A stretch of DNA of 64,000 nt from Caldicellulosiruptor saccharolyticus DSM 8903 (GTDB lineage Bacteria > Bacillota > Thermoanaerobacteria > Caldicellulosiruptorales > Caldicellulosiruptoraceae): positions 1,405,501-1,469,500 of the forward strand of contig NC_009437.1 of the NCBI RefSeq assembly GCF_000016545.1, read 5' to 3'. Below are positions 17,940 through 26,597 of this stretch, in pieces (the stretch's first letter is position 1; each line of letters opens with the position of its first letter). A program made the translations under genes and the position numbers. Below the pieces are notes generated by a model. That model was not told the DNA's origin, ran no database searches, and saw only the letters and a program-made list of their open reading frames with translations.

Positions 17940-19628
17940 TTGCCTCAATTTTTAAATGATTTTTTAAAGAGGATAAAAGAGAGGTTAGACAAACTTTCTA
18001 AATCGCAGAAAATAATGCTTATTGTATCATCTTCTATAATCATATTATCGGTAATAATTGCTCTTTACGTTACTACACGACCTCATTATGTAGTTCTTTT
18101 TTCAGGCCTTGATCCAAAGGATGCAGCGCAGATCCAACAAACTCTTCTTGAACAAAAGATTGATTCAAAGGTGACAAATGGTGGTACAACTATTTTAGTA
18201 AAAGATACTGATATTGATAAAGCTAAAATGGTGGCAGCACTTTCTGGTTATCCTAAAAGTAGTGAGATTACATTTGAAGATGCTCTGAAGCTTTCAAGCT
18301 CAATGACAGCGACAGAGTCGGACAAGAGGAGAACGTTTATAAAACTAAAAGAGAGCGAAATTCAAAGGGCTTTAAAGGAGATGACTGATTACATAGACGA
18401 TGCAGTTGTGAACTTGAGTGTGCCTGAAGACTATACATTTGCCTTAAAGGATGAGACTACAAAACCCACTGCAAGTGTGAAACTCACACTCAAAAAAAGT
18501 TTGTCAAGCGACCAGATAGAAGGCATTCAAAGATTTGTTGCTGCCTCGGTAGAAGGACTTTTACCTGAGAATGTGGTAATAATTGATAATAAAGGAAATT
18601 ACCTTTCTGATAACTCATTTGATAGCAGCGAAGGAATTTCAAGCAAACAGCTCCAGATAAAGATTGCAACCAAGAATGAAATAGAAAGAAAGGTAAAAGA
18701 ACTTCTTGGAAACTATGTAAGCTCACCTGAGGATGTAAAGGTTTCCGTAAATTTAGATATGAATTTTGATATGCAAAAGGTAAGCGAAACAAAGTATAGC
18801 CCTGTTTTAGAGGACGGTGGGATAGTTGTCTCAAGAAAGACAACTAAGGAAGAGGCACAAAGTACAAATGCAGGGGCAAATGGTATACCAGGTACTGATA
18901 CAAACCCCACTCAAAATAATCCCCAATACCCACTTAGCAGTCAAGGTGGGCAATCTTCATATTCAAAGACTGATGAGACAGTAAATTACCAAAATAATGA
19001 AAAAAAGATTGAGACAATTAAAGCACCTGGTACAATCAACTATGACAAGTCATCAATTGCAGTTGTGCTCTATAGATATGTTACTTACAGACAGGAAGAC
19101 TATGAAAAGTCTAATCAGGCGAAAACAATGAGCTGGGACGAGTTTAAGCTTCAAAACCAGAACAACAAAAGGTCATTTTTAACAGACCAAAAAGAGGTTG
19201 AGAATATTGTAAACCTTGTAAAAAGCGCAACAGGGATTCAAAATGTCACAGTTGAAGGATATGAAATTCCAACATTTGTTGACAAACCACAAAGGCAGAT
19301 TCCACTTGATTATATCTATGTTGCGTTTGCATTTTTACTTTTGATGGCGTTTGCTATTAGTCTTTTGATAAAATCTCTCAAGGTCAAACCTGCAAAACAG
19401 GTTGAACTTGCAGGGGTGGGTGGAGTAAGTATACCTTCAGAACAAGAGAAGGTTGAAGAGATTTTACAAGAGGCACAGAAGAAGAAAGAAGAGCAGCCAA
19501 TTGAAGAGATAAATATAGAGGAATTTGGTGTAAGCCAGTATGAAAAGCAGATAGATAAGCTTCTTCGCGAAAAGCCGGAGGTTGTTGCTCAGCTTCTAAG
19601 AAACTGGCTTAATGAAGATTGGGAGTGA
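17940..19628 (+). CDS. fliF: Flagellar MS-ring protein FliF
   Basis: 562 aa. It has an N-terminal transmembrane helix (residues ~24-44), ring-building motifs in the extracytoplasmic part (LFSGLDPKDAAQI; SVKLTLKK), a Gly/Asn/Ser-rich central region with low conservation (~305-345), a second transmembrane helix (~455-475) and a C-terminal FliG-binding tail ending in LLRNWLNED. FliF builds the MS ring in the cytoplasmic membrane, the base for the C ring and export gate. It starts at TTG 17940 behind GGGGAGGT. fliG begins 8 bp later. Confidence 0.96.
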   Translation: MPQFLNDFLKRIKERLDKLSKSQKIMLIVSSSIIILSVIIALYVTTRPHYVVLFSGLDPKDAAQIQQTLLEQKIDSKVTNGGTTILVKDTDIDKAKMVAALSGYPKSSEITFEDALKLSSSMTATESDKRRTFIKLKESEIQRALKEMTDYIDDAVVNLSVPEDYTFALKDETTKPTASVKLTLKKSLSSDQIEGIQRFVAASVEGLLPENVVIIDNKGNYLSDNSFDSSEGISSKQLQIKIATKNEIERKVKELLGNYVSSPEDVKVSVNLDMNFDMQKVSETKYSPVLEDGGIVVSRKTTKEEAQSTNAGANGIPGTDTNPTQNNPQYPLSSQGGQSSYSKTDETVNYQNNEKKIETIKAPGTINYDKSSIAVVLYRYVTYRQEDYEKSNQAKTMSWDEFKLQNQNNKRSFLTDQKEVENIVNLVKSATGIQNVTVEGYEIPTFVDKPQRQIPLDYIYVAFAFLLLMAFAISLLIKSLKVKPAKQVELAGVGGVSIPSEQEKVEEILQEAQKKKEEQPIEEINIEEFGVSQYEKQIDKLLREKPEVVAQLLRNWLNEDWE

Positions 19629-19636
19629 TATAAAAG

Positions 19637-20647
19637 ATGCCAAGAGCGGGGGAGATTTCCGGCAAGCAAAAAGCTGCAATGCTTTTGATAGCATTGGGGC
19701 CTGAACGATCTGCTCGAATCTTTAAACATTTAAAAGAAGAGGAAATAGAAGAGCTTACCTTAGAGATAGCAAATATAAGGACTGTTTCGCCTGAACAAAA
19801 ACAGGCTATATTAGAAGAGTTTTATAACCTCTGCCTTGCCCAAGAGTATATTGCAGAGGGCGGTATTGACTATGCAAAAGAGGTCTTAGAAAAGGCGCTT
19901 GGCCCTGAAAAGGCAAGAGAGGTTATTGAGAAGTTGACCGTGTCTTTACAGGTCAGACCTTTTGATTTTATTCGCAAGGCTGATGCATCACAGATTCTCA
20001 ACTTTATCCAAAATGAGCATCCACAGACAATTGCACTTGTTATCTCTTATTTAAAACCACAGCAGGCAGCACAAGTTTTAGCATCGCTTCCACAAGAGAA
20101 GCAAGCTGAAGTTGCAAGGCGAATTGCACTTATGGACAGGACCTCTCCAGATGTCATTCGTGAAGTTGAAAAGGTGCTTGAGAAAAAGCTGTCTTCTGTT
20201 GTGATGCAGGACTATACTGTTGTTGGCGGTATTCAAGCAATTGTTGATATTTTGAATTCAGTTGACAGAGGTACAGAAAAAAGGATATTAGAAGCTTTAG
20301 AGCTCGAGGATGTTGAACTTGTTGAAGAGATTAGAAAACGCATGTTTGTATTTGAAGACATTGTCAAGCTTGACAACAGGTCCATTCAAAGAGTTCTGCG
20401 TGAGGTTGAGAACAATACACTTGCAATTGCTCTCAAAGGCACAACTGAAGAGGTCAGACGTGTCATATTTAGCAATATGTCAAAGCGTATGGCTGAGATG
20501 ATTCAAGAAGATATGGAATACATGGGTCCTGTTAGAATACGCGATGTTGAAGAGGCGCAGCAAAAGATTGTCAATATAATAAGAAAGCTTGAAGATGCTG
20601 GCGAGATTGTTATATCTCGTGGCGGGGGAGATGAGATAATTGTCTAA
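19637..20647 (+). CDS. fliG: Flagellar motor switch protein FliG
   Basis: 336 aa, with N, middle and C domains. EHPQTIALVISYL in the middle domain contains the EHPQ motif for FliM binding. The C-terminal torque helix region includes the charged segment EDIVKLDNRSIQRVLREVE. FliG couples ion flow at the stator to rotation. Its 3' end overlaps fliH by 8 bp. Confidence 0.97.
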   Translation: MPRAGEISGKQKAAMLLIALGPERSARIFKHLKEEEIEELTLEIANIRTVSPEQKQAILEEFYNLCLAQEYIAEGGIDYAKEVLEKALGPEKAREVIEKLTVSLQVRPFDFIRKADASQILNFIQNEHPQTIALVISYLKPQQAAQVLASLPQEKQAEVARRIALMDRTSPDVIREVEKVLEKKLSSVVMQDYTVVGGIQAIVDILNSVDRGTEKRILEALELEDVELVEEIRKRMFVFEDIVKLDNRSIQRVLREVENNTLAIALKGTTEEVRRVIFSNMSKRMAEMIQEDMEYMGPVRIRDVEEAQQKIVNIIRKLEDAGEIVISRGGGDEIIV

Positions 20648-21395
20648 TGTGATTAGAAGTAATCAAGTGCTAATCCAAAATCCTGTTGAGACAAACTACA
20701 AGGTAATTTTAGAAAAGCTTATAAAGGCGAAAGCAGAGATTGAACACTATGAACAAAAATTAAAGGAACAGCAAGAGGAATTCAAACGGCAGCAAGAGCA
20801 GAATGAAGCGTTTAGAAAAGAAGCAGAAGAAGTCTTAGAAAAGGCAAAAGAAGAAGCAAAGAGGATTATAAAAGAAGCAGAGACTCAGGCAGAACAAATT
20901 AAAAAAGAGGCTTTTGAAAAAGGGTTTAATGATGGTTTGAGCCAGGGATTGGCAGCAGCTGAGACAGAATATCAAAAAAGACTGCAAGAGATAGAAATGC
21001 TGAAAATGCAGGTTTTGGCCGAGCGTGAAAGAATACTAAAAGATGCTCAAAATGAATTAATGATTCTTGTACCAAGAATTGTAGAAAAGGTTGTGGAAAA
21101 TGAGGCACGAGATAAGGAATTTTTGAAAGATTTTATCAAAAATGCCATTTCTCAGCTTTCAATAAAATATGGTTTAGTTATAAGGACAAGTGAAGAAGAT
21201 TTTGAGTATGTGAAGCAAAACTTAGATGAGATTTTAAGGGGAGTTGAAGGTGTTGACAAAGTAGAAGTAAAAGTTGACAAGGCACTTTCATTTGGTGACA
21301 TTGTGATCGAAACACCTTATGGATTTGTCGAGACAGGGATAAAAACAAGGCTTGAAAAGCTTCAAGAGATAGTCTTTTCAATAATAGGTGATTGA
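20640..21395 (+). CDS. fliH: Flagellar assembly protein FliH
   Basis: 251 aa. A long Glu/Lys/Gln-rich coiled coil (residues ~25-110) is followed by the FliH/YscL C-terminal domain. FliH binds the FliI ATPase and docks it to the export gate. TTG 20640 lies inside the fliG end, about 10 nt after GGGGGAG. It overlaps neither start nor motif of fliI, which begins 1 bp after its stop. Confidence 0.9.
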   Translation: MSNVIRSNQVLIQNPVETNYKVILEKLIKAKAEIEHYEQKLKEQQEEFKRQQEQNEAFRKEAEEVLEKAKEEAKRIIKEAETQAEQIKKEAFEKGFNDGLSQGLAAAETEYQKRLQEIEMLKMQVLAERERILKDAQNELMILVPRIVEKVVENEARDKEFLKDFIKNAISQLSIKYGLVIRTSEEDFEYVKQNLDEILRGVEGVDKVEVKVDKALSFGDIVIETPYGFVETGIKTRLEKLQEIVFSIIGD

Positions 21396-21396
21396 T

Positions 21397-22692
21397 ATGT
21401 TTGAAAGATTGAAAACAAAAATAGAGAGTACGAATTTTTACCAGTTTACTGGTTTTGTAAATCAGGTTATAGGGCTGACAATCGAGTCTATAGGTCCTGC
21501 TGTCAGTATTGGCACGCTTTGCAAAATAAAAACAGCAAAGTCAGAGACATTGGCAGAGGTTGTAGGGTTTAAAGAAAACAAGGTGCTTTTGATGCCGTAT
21601 TCTGACCTTGTAGGTATCTTTCCAGGTTGCAAAGTCATTGCACAAGACAGTATTTTTGAGGTCAAAGTAGGAGAGGAGCTTTTGGGCAGAATTTTAGATG
21701 GGCTTGGACAGCCAATTGACGGCAAAGGTGAAATAAAATCTAAAATAAAATATCCTGTTGAAAACAGAGCGCCAAACCCTCTTGAAAGGCCGAGGATAGA
21801 TTCAGTAATGCCACTTGGGATAAAGGCGATAGACGCTCTGATCACAATTGGCAAAGGCCAAAGAGTGGGAATATTTGCAGGAAGTGGCGTTGGCAAAAGT
21901 ACACTTCTTGGCATGATAGCAAGAAATGCAAAGGCTGACGTGAATGTTTTGGCTCTAATTGGTGAGAGAGGGAGAGAGCTTAAAGAGTTTTTGGAAAAGG
22001 ATTTAAAAGAAGAGGGGTTAAAGAGGTCTGTTGTGATTGTTGCAACTTCTGATGAGTCAGCGCTAAAGAGGGTTAAGGCTGCTTATGTTGCAATGGCAAT
22101 TGCCGAGTACTTTCGCGACCAGGGCATGGATGTTCTATTTATGATGGACTCACTTACACGATTTGCGATGGCACAAAGGGAGATTGGTCTTGCTATCGGT
22201 GAGCCACCTGTTTCAAGAGGCTATACTCCCTCTGTCTTTAGTATAATGCCAAAACTTTTAGAACGAGCAGGTAAGAATCAAAAAGGGTCTATTACAGCTC
22301 TTTATACAGTACTTGTTGACGGAGATGATTTTAATGAGCCAATTACTGATACAGCAAGGGGTATTTTGGACGGGCATATAGTTTTGTCGAGGTCGATTGC
22401 GAACAAAAATCACTATCCTGCAATAGATGTACTTGCAAGTATCAGCAGGGTAATGAATGACATAGTAAGCCCTGAGCACAAAGAGGTGGCAAATGAGACA
22501 AAGCGGATTTTGGCAACTTATAAAGAAGCTGAGGATTTGATTACAATTGGTGCTTACACAAAAGGTACAAATAGCGAGATAGACAGGGCGATTGATCTCA
22601 TGCCGCGGATAAATGAATTTTTAAGACAAGATGTTGACGAGAGTTTCGAATTTGAACAGGAGCTTGAGATGTTAAAGAGTATTATTTCTTAA
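21397..22692 (+). CDS. fliI: Flagellum-specific ATPase FliI
   Basis: 431 aa, F1-beta-like. It has Walker A GSGVGKST near residue 160, the RGRELKEFLE motif and Walker B VLFMMDSLTRFAMAQRE. It energises unfolding and entry of export substrates. ATG 21397 is preferred, with AGGTGAT 4 nt upstream. GTG 21388 is in frame but lies on that ribosome site. Confidence 0.96.
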   Translation: MFERLKTKIESTNFYQFTGFVNQVIGLTIESIGPAVSIGTLCKIKTAKSETLAEVVGFKENKVLLMPYSDLVGIFPGCKVIAQDSIFEVKVGEELLGRILDGLGQPIDGKGEIKSKIKYPVENRAPNPLERPRIDSVMPLGIKAIDALITIGKGQRVGIFAGSGVGKSTLLGMIARNAKADVNVLALIGERGRELKEFLEKDLKEEGLKRSVVIVATSDESALKRVKAAYVAMAIAEYFRDQGMDVLFMMDSLTRFAMAQREIGLAIGEPPVSRGYTPSVFSIMPKLLERAGKNQKGSITALYTVLVDGDDFNEPITDTARGILDGHIVLSRSIANKNHYPAIDVLASISRVMNDIVSPEHKEVANETKRILATYKEAEDLITIGAYTKGTNSEIDRAIDLMPRINEFLRQDVDESFEFEQELEMLKSIIS

Positions 22693-22725
22693 AATGTAGA
22701 CTTCTAAAAAAGGACTGGGGCTAAA

Positions 22726-23181
22726 ATGAAAAAATTCAGGTTTGAGCAGATTTTAAAGATTAAACAGCAGTTAGAGGAGATAAAGAAGAGCGAACTTGCG
22801 CACCAGAATGAGATTTTAAAAGGGTATATAGAAAAAAAGCTTGAGTTTGAGGAGAGGTTAAATGAGGCAAAGGAAGAGCTAAAAGGCCTTTACATGGGTG
22901 TATTTTTTCCAAACGAGGTGAGATCCTACTCTCAGTTCATGGAAAATCTAAAGAAGAGGATAGATATTCAAAATCAGCTTATATATTATCAGCAAGCGAA
23001 GGTTGAAGAGAAGAAGAGGGAACTTATACATAGCATGATAGAAAAGAAAAAGTATGAGAAGCTAAAAGAAAAGCATCTTATAAATCTTGTCAATGAGCTG
23101 AAACAGCTTGAAAACAAGGAACTAGATGGAATTATTTCATACAAAATCTACAAGAGCTTGGGTGATGATAGTGGCAGATAA
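22726..23181 (+). CDS. fliJ: Flagellar export protein FliJ
   Basis: 151 aa, almost entirely charged helical coiled coil, beginning KKFRFEQILKIK as in FliJ. FliJ is the rotor-like stalk and escort protein of the FliHI ATPase complex. It lies directly after fliI. The end overlaps the next gene. Confidence 0.9.
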   Translation: MKKFRFEQILKIKQQLEEIKKSELAHQNEILKGYIEKKLEFEERLNEAKEELKGLYMGVFFPNEVRSYSQFMENLKKRIDIQNQLIYYQQAKVEEKKRELIHSMIEKKKYEKLKEKHLINLVNELKQLENKELDGIISYKIYKSLGDDSGR

Positions 23182-23992
23182 GGTAAATGTTCAAGAGGTA
23201 AAGGCTGAAAAAAAGCAAGAAATTAAAAAAAAGAAAAGAGGAAAACGTTTTTTAATAATTATATTAGTTTTGTTGCTATTAGGAGGAGCTTCTTTTGCGA
23301 CTGTATACCTTAACCTATTTGGAGCAAAAACAGCTATTGATACCTTGCTTAAAAAAATACCTTTTGCCCAAAAAACTGTCCAAACACAAAAAGTGGACTT
23401 TGAAAAGGTCTACAAAGAGCAGATAGCTGGGCTTGAAAAACAGAACAAGGATTTACAGAACAAGCTAAACCAGCTTCAGAAAGAGAATTCGAATTTGCAA
23501 AAGCAGATACAGGACCTAACAACAAGGCTAAATGACATGGTGGCAAAACAAACAGATACTTCAAATAAGGCCAAAGATTTTTCAGGTTATCTGCAAAACA
23601 TGGACTCAAGAAAGGCTGCAAAGATATTGGAAAATCTTTTAGACACCAATGTTGAGGTAGCAGCCTTGGTTTTACAAAATATTCCTTCGGAAACTGCCTC
23701 TGAGATACTATCAAATATTCCGTCTGAAAAGACGATAAAATTATTAGGGATTTCAAATTCCTCAAGCTCTTCAGCAACTCAAGATATTTCGAGCCTTGTT
23801 GATATTTACAAGAACATTGATTCAAAGATTGCAGCCTCTATTTTTGAAAATATGATGAACGACAAGGTAAAATACCGGCTTGTATTGAATATTCTAAAAC
23901 GCCTTGACACGAAAACCTCTTCACAGATAATTAGTAATATGAAGCCCGAAAATGCTGCAAAGGTGACGGCCGACCTTTCAGCATTAAAATAA
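23171..23992 (+). CDS. ylxF: YlxF/MotE-like protein with MgtE-type helical domain
   Basis: About 273 aa. It has a short Lys-rich cytoplasmic start, one transmembrane helix (FLIIILVLLLLGGASFATVYL), a coiled coil of Gln/Asn/Lys (residues ~80-130) and two repeats of the MgtE/FliG-like fold (NMDSRKAAKILENL and KNIDSKIAASIFENM). It occupies the ylxF place between fliJ and fliK. The MotE family acts as a chaperone of the stator protein MotC in Campylobacter, and its role in Firmicutes is not established. The start is uncertain: GTG 23171 has GGTGAT 4 nt upstream, and ATG 23165 is also possible. Both lie in the fliJ 3' end. Confidence 0.82.
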   Translation: MADKVNVQEVKAEKKQEIKKKKRGKRFLIIILVLLLLGGASFATVYLNLFGAKTAIDTLLKKIPFAQKTVQTQKVDFEKVYKEQIAGLEKQNKDLQNKLNQLQKENSNLQKQIQDLTTRLNDMVAKQTDTSNKAKDFSGYLQNMDSRKAAKILENLLDTNVEVAALVLQNIPSETASEILSNIPSEKTIKLLGISNSSSSSATQDISSLVDIYKNIDSKIAASIFENMMNDKVKYRLVLNILKRLDTKTSSQIISNMKPENAAKVTADLSALK

Positions 23993-24038
23993 AAATCTAA
24001 AATTAGTTTTTATCGAACGAAAGGGGGGAGAAGAAAGG

Positions 24039-25592
24039 TTGGATACGGCTTTGATGAAGCTAAATAATCTGTTTTTTGAAGCTTCAAGTAACAAGGTTGC
24101 AAAAACTGAACAAAATCTACAGAACAATAGCTCATTGTCTTTTAGAAAAATTTTTAATAGTGTAACAAAAAAGAGTGATAAGGTAAGAGATGATAATCAA
24201 AAAACTGAAAAAAACAGTGACGGTGAGAAATTTGTTGCGATGTCAAATTTTAGGTTGCCCAGAGTAATAGTTCATGGTGATAAGAAAAATGAAAATGTTC
24301 AAAACCAAGATGGATTTGAAACTTTGCAAGGTGCTCAAAAAATAGACTCAAAAGGAGATGGGCAGCTTTCAGGTATAATACTCAATCTAATCTTGAGCTT
24401 ATTACAAAATATACCAGACCAACACAGTAAATTGATGCAAGAGACTATAAACAGCATCAATCACAAGGATTTTCCTTCTGTTGAAGACATAAAAAAGGCT
24501 TTAAATCTTTTAGAAGCTTTAAATTCAAAAGCAGTAGGTCAGGATAAAGTTTTAAATGAGCTTTTTACTCTTACTAATCGAATAAGTAAGGATAATGATA
24601 ATCCTGAAAACGTTGCTATTGAAGATCTTGTTGCACATTTGATTTTTCAAAGCAATAATACTCTAACTTTGTCACTTGAAGGTGCTGACAATCTGGGTGA
24701 CAAAGTTGGAGTGAAAAATGGTCTTTTTGAGATTTTGAAAAGCATCTTTCAGAAAATTGATGAAAAAACAGATACTTCTGACCATTTTGTCGTGGCAAGT
24801 GGGAATTCAGCCTCTGACTTTATTAAAGATGTAATACAGTTTCTTTCTAAAAGTATCAAAAGTTCTAAGCAGTTTATAAACGCAACTGAAGATTCAGTTA
24901 ATCTAAAGGATGTACTTTTAAAATCTGAAGAAGTGCTTAAAAATCTTGTATCTAAAGGTGCAGACAATAGTGAAAGCCTACAGAGGATATTGTTAAATAA
25001 TATCTACACAGACTCAGACATCCAAAGCAACGGAAAAGTTGGGCTGCAGATAGACAACAAGCTTGAAAATAAAGACCAAGGCCAAGATGTTAACCAATTA
25101 TTTTACAGAGCTTCTTTCCAGCATAACAATAATGCCATTTCTACTATGGATGTAAGGGACAATAACAATGCTGTAAAGGCTTTGAAGTTTTCCATAATTG
25201 AGCAGATGGCTGAAAAGATTTCGTTTATCCACAAGCAAAACATGACAACTTTGACAGTAGCTATAAAGCCAGAGTGGCTTGGCAATGTTGTAATTGAGCT
25301 AAATAAGGATTTGCATGGTAATATTACAGGAAATATTTTTGTAAGCTCACCACATGTTAAAGAGATTGTGGAGAGTTCACTTGGGAATCTTCTTACAATC
25401 TTAAAAGACCAGGGAATAAATATTTCGCAGCTGAATGTAAGCCTTGGCAACAGTAGTGGCAATCAACAATTCCAAAATCAGCAAAGATCTTCGCAAAAAC
25501 AGTATTCGTTTGTTCACACAGATGATGCTGTAGATACTATAGAAAGTTTGGTATATGAGATTAGTGAAAATGTGTTAAACTTAAGAGCATGA
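24039..25592 (+). CDS. fliK: Flagellar hook-length control protein FliK
   Basis: 517 aa. The first ~390 residues are Asn/Ser/Lys-rich and poorly conserved. The C-terminal Flg_hook domain is clear: LTVAIKPEWLGNVVIELN, then HVKEIVESSLGNLLTILKDQGINISQLNVSLG. A final Gln/Ser-rich tail follows. FliK measures the hook and switches export specificity through FlhB. It starts at TTG 24039. flgD begins 13 bp downstream. Confidence 0.88.
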   Translation: MDTALMKLNNLFFEASSNKVAKTEQNLQNNSSLSFRKIFNSVTKKSDKVRDDNQKTEKNSDGEKFVAMSNFRLPRVIVHGDKKNENVQNQDGFETLQGAQKIDSKGDGQLSGIILNLILSLLQNIPDQHSKLMQETINSINHKDFPSVEDIKKALNLLEALNSKAVGQDKVLNELFTLTNRISKDNDNPENVAIEDLVAHLIFQSNNTLTLSLEGADNLGDKVGVKNGLFEILKSIFQKIDEKTDTSDHFVVASGNSASDFIKDVIQFLSKSIKSSKQFINATEDSVNLKDVLLKSEEVLKNLVSKGADNSESLQRILLNNIYTDSDIQSNGKVGLQIDNKLENKDQGQDVNQLFYRASFQHNNNAISTMDVRDNNNAVKALKFSIIEQMAEKISFIHKQNMTTLTVAIKPEWLGNVVIELNKDLHGNITGNIFVSSPHVKEIVESSLGNLLTILKDQGINISQLNVSLGNSSGNQQFQNQQRSSQKQYSFVHTDDAVDTIESLVYEISENVLNLRA

Positions 25593-25605
25593 GGTGAAAA
25601 GAAGT

Positions 25606-26115
25606 ATGGCAGATACAAGTATTAATAATTTAACAGGGGTTTTGTCACAAAGCTCAAGAATATCTTCTTCTCAGTCTTCATCAAACAATACACTTGGCAA
25701 ACAGGAGTTTTTAAACCTTTTGGTGACACAGCTAAGATACCAAGACCCGTTAAAACCAATGGAAGATAAAGAATTTGTTGCCCAGCTTGCCCAGTTTTCC
25801 GCACTTGAACAGATGCAAAATCTAAATGAGTCGTTTGAACTTATAAAAGCTCAGAATATGATAGGAAGGTATGTTGTTGCTACAAACCCCTCTGATACTT
25901 CAAAAACAGTAGAAGGAAGGGTTGACAGTATCAGAGTAGATGGGAGTAAGATATATCTTAAAGTAAATGGAGTTGAGGTAACTACAGAAAATATCAAGCA
26001 GATTTATCACACATATGCTGAAGAGGTTTTGTCAGATATAATGACCAAGGTTCCAACAAAAGATGATCTTCTGAACATCTTAGACTCCTTGCAAAAAGGA
26101 GAAGACTCAAAATGA
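25606..26115 (+). CDS. flgD: Flagellar hook capping protein FlgD
   Basis: 169 aa. The conserved segment LGKQEFLNLLVTQLRYQDPLKPMEDKEFVAQLAQFSALEQM identifies FlgD (residues ~30-70). It caps the growing hook and guides FlgE assembly. It is short compared with proteobacterial FlgD, as usual in Firmicutes. ATG 25606 has GAGGTGA 9 nt upstream. ATGA overlap (26112-26115) with the next gene. Confidence 0.94.
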   Translation: MADTSINNLTGVLSQSSRISSSQSSSNNTLGKQEFLNLLVTQLRYQDPLKPMEDKEFVAQLAQFSALEQMQNLNESFELIKAQNMIGRYVVATNPSDTSKTVEGRVDSIRVDGSKIYLKVNGVEVTTENIKQIYHTYAEEVLSDIMTKVPTKDDLLNILDSLQKGEDSK

Positions 26116-26468
26116 CAATAAATAGGATTGGGAATATAAATTCCAATAGATTAAACAATACAAAAATTGAAAGGAAAGAAAATGCTCAAGGTTTCACTGA
26201 CTTGCTTTCTCAAAGTCTTAAAATCTCCAAGCATGCAAACGAGAGACTTCAAACGCAGAATATCAATATTGATTCAAGTACTTTAACAAAGCTTGAGGAA
26301 GCTATTAAAAAGGCTGAACAAAAAGGTCTTAAGAACGATGTATTAGTTCTAAATGGTGATATTGCATACATTGTGAATATTAAAAACAGAGTAGTTGTAA
26401 CTGTAAAAGATGTAAATAGCCTAAAAGATAATATCTTTACAAACATAGATGGGGTTTTGATGATATAA
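26112..26468 (+). CDS. Flagellar operon protein of the TIGR02530 type
   Basis: 118 aa. The pattern LKISKHANERLQTQNI, then VLNGDIAYIVNIKNRVVVTV and NIFTNIDGVLMI, matches the small protein often found between flgD and flgE in Firmicutes. Its exact function is not established, and a chaperone or assembly role is only a guess from place. It overlaps flgD by 4 bp. A 129-bp gap with a structured leader separates it from flgE. Confidence 0.85.
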   Translation: MTINRIGNINSNRLNNTKIERKENAQGFTDLLSQSLKISKHANERLQTQNINIDSSTLTKLEEAIKKAEQKGLKNDVLVLNGDIAYIVNIKNRVVVTVKDVNSLKDNIFTNIDGVLMI

Positions 26469-26480
26469 ACAAAGGTGCAA

Positions 26481-26586
26481 GGGGGATGGACCCACAAGAT
26501 GGGAGGTCCCCCGAAAGAAGACCTTTCTGACTGACAGAGGAAAGGTCAGAAGTATAAAAGATTTTAATTTCAAGACAAAAGGGGGA
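26481..26586 (+). promoter_or_regulatory. Structured leader of flgE with alternative pairings including its ribosome binding site
   Basis: Helix P1 is GGGGGA (26481-26486) with TCCCCC (26507-26512), enclosing CCCA/TGGG (26491-26494 with 26500-26503). A second hairpin pairs GACCTTTC (26520-26527) with GAAAGGTC (26540-26547). It competes with TTCTGAC (26525-26531) pairing to GTCAGAA (26545-26551). The flgE Shine-Dalgarno GGGGGA (26581-26586) is identical to the P1 left arm, so TCCCCC could pair with either. No U tract follows, so it is not a normal terminator. Structure is seen in the sequence, while a regulatory role is inference. Confidence 0.5.
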
Positions 26587-26597
26587 ATTTTACTAAG

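Noticed and set aside
26481..26547. flgE leader as a c-di-GMP (GEMM) riboswitch
   Set aside because: The hairpins lack the conserved GEMM core and tetraloop-receptor arrangement. It fits no riboswitch class that I recognise.
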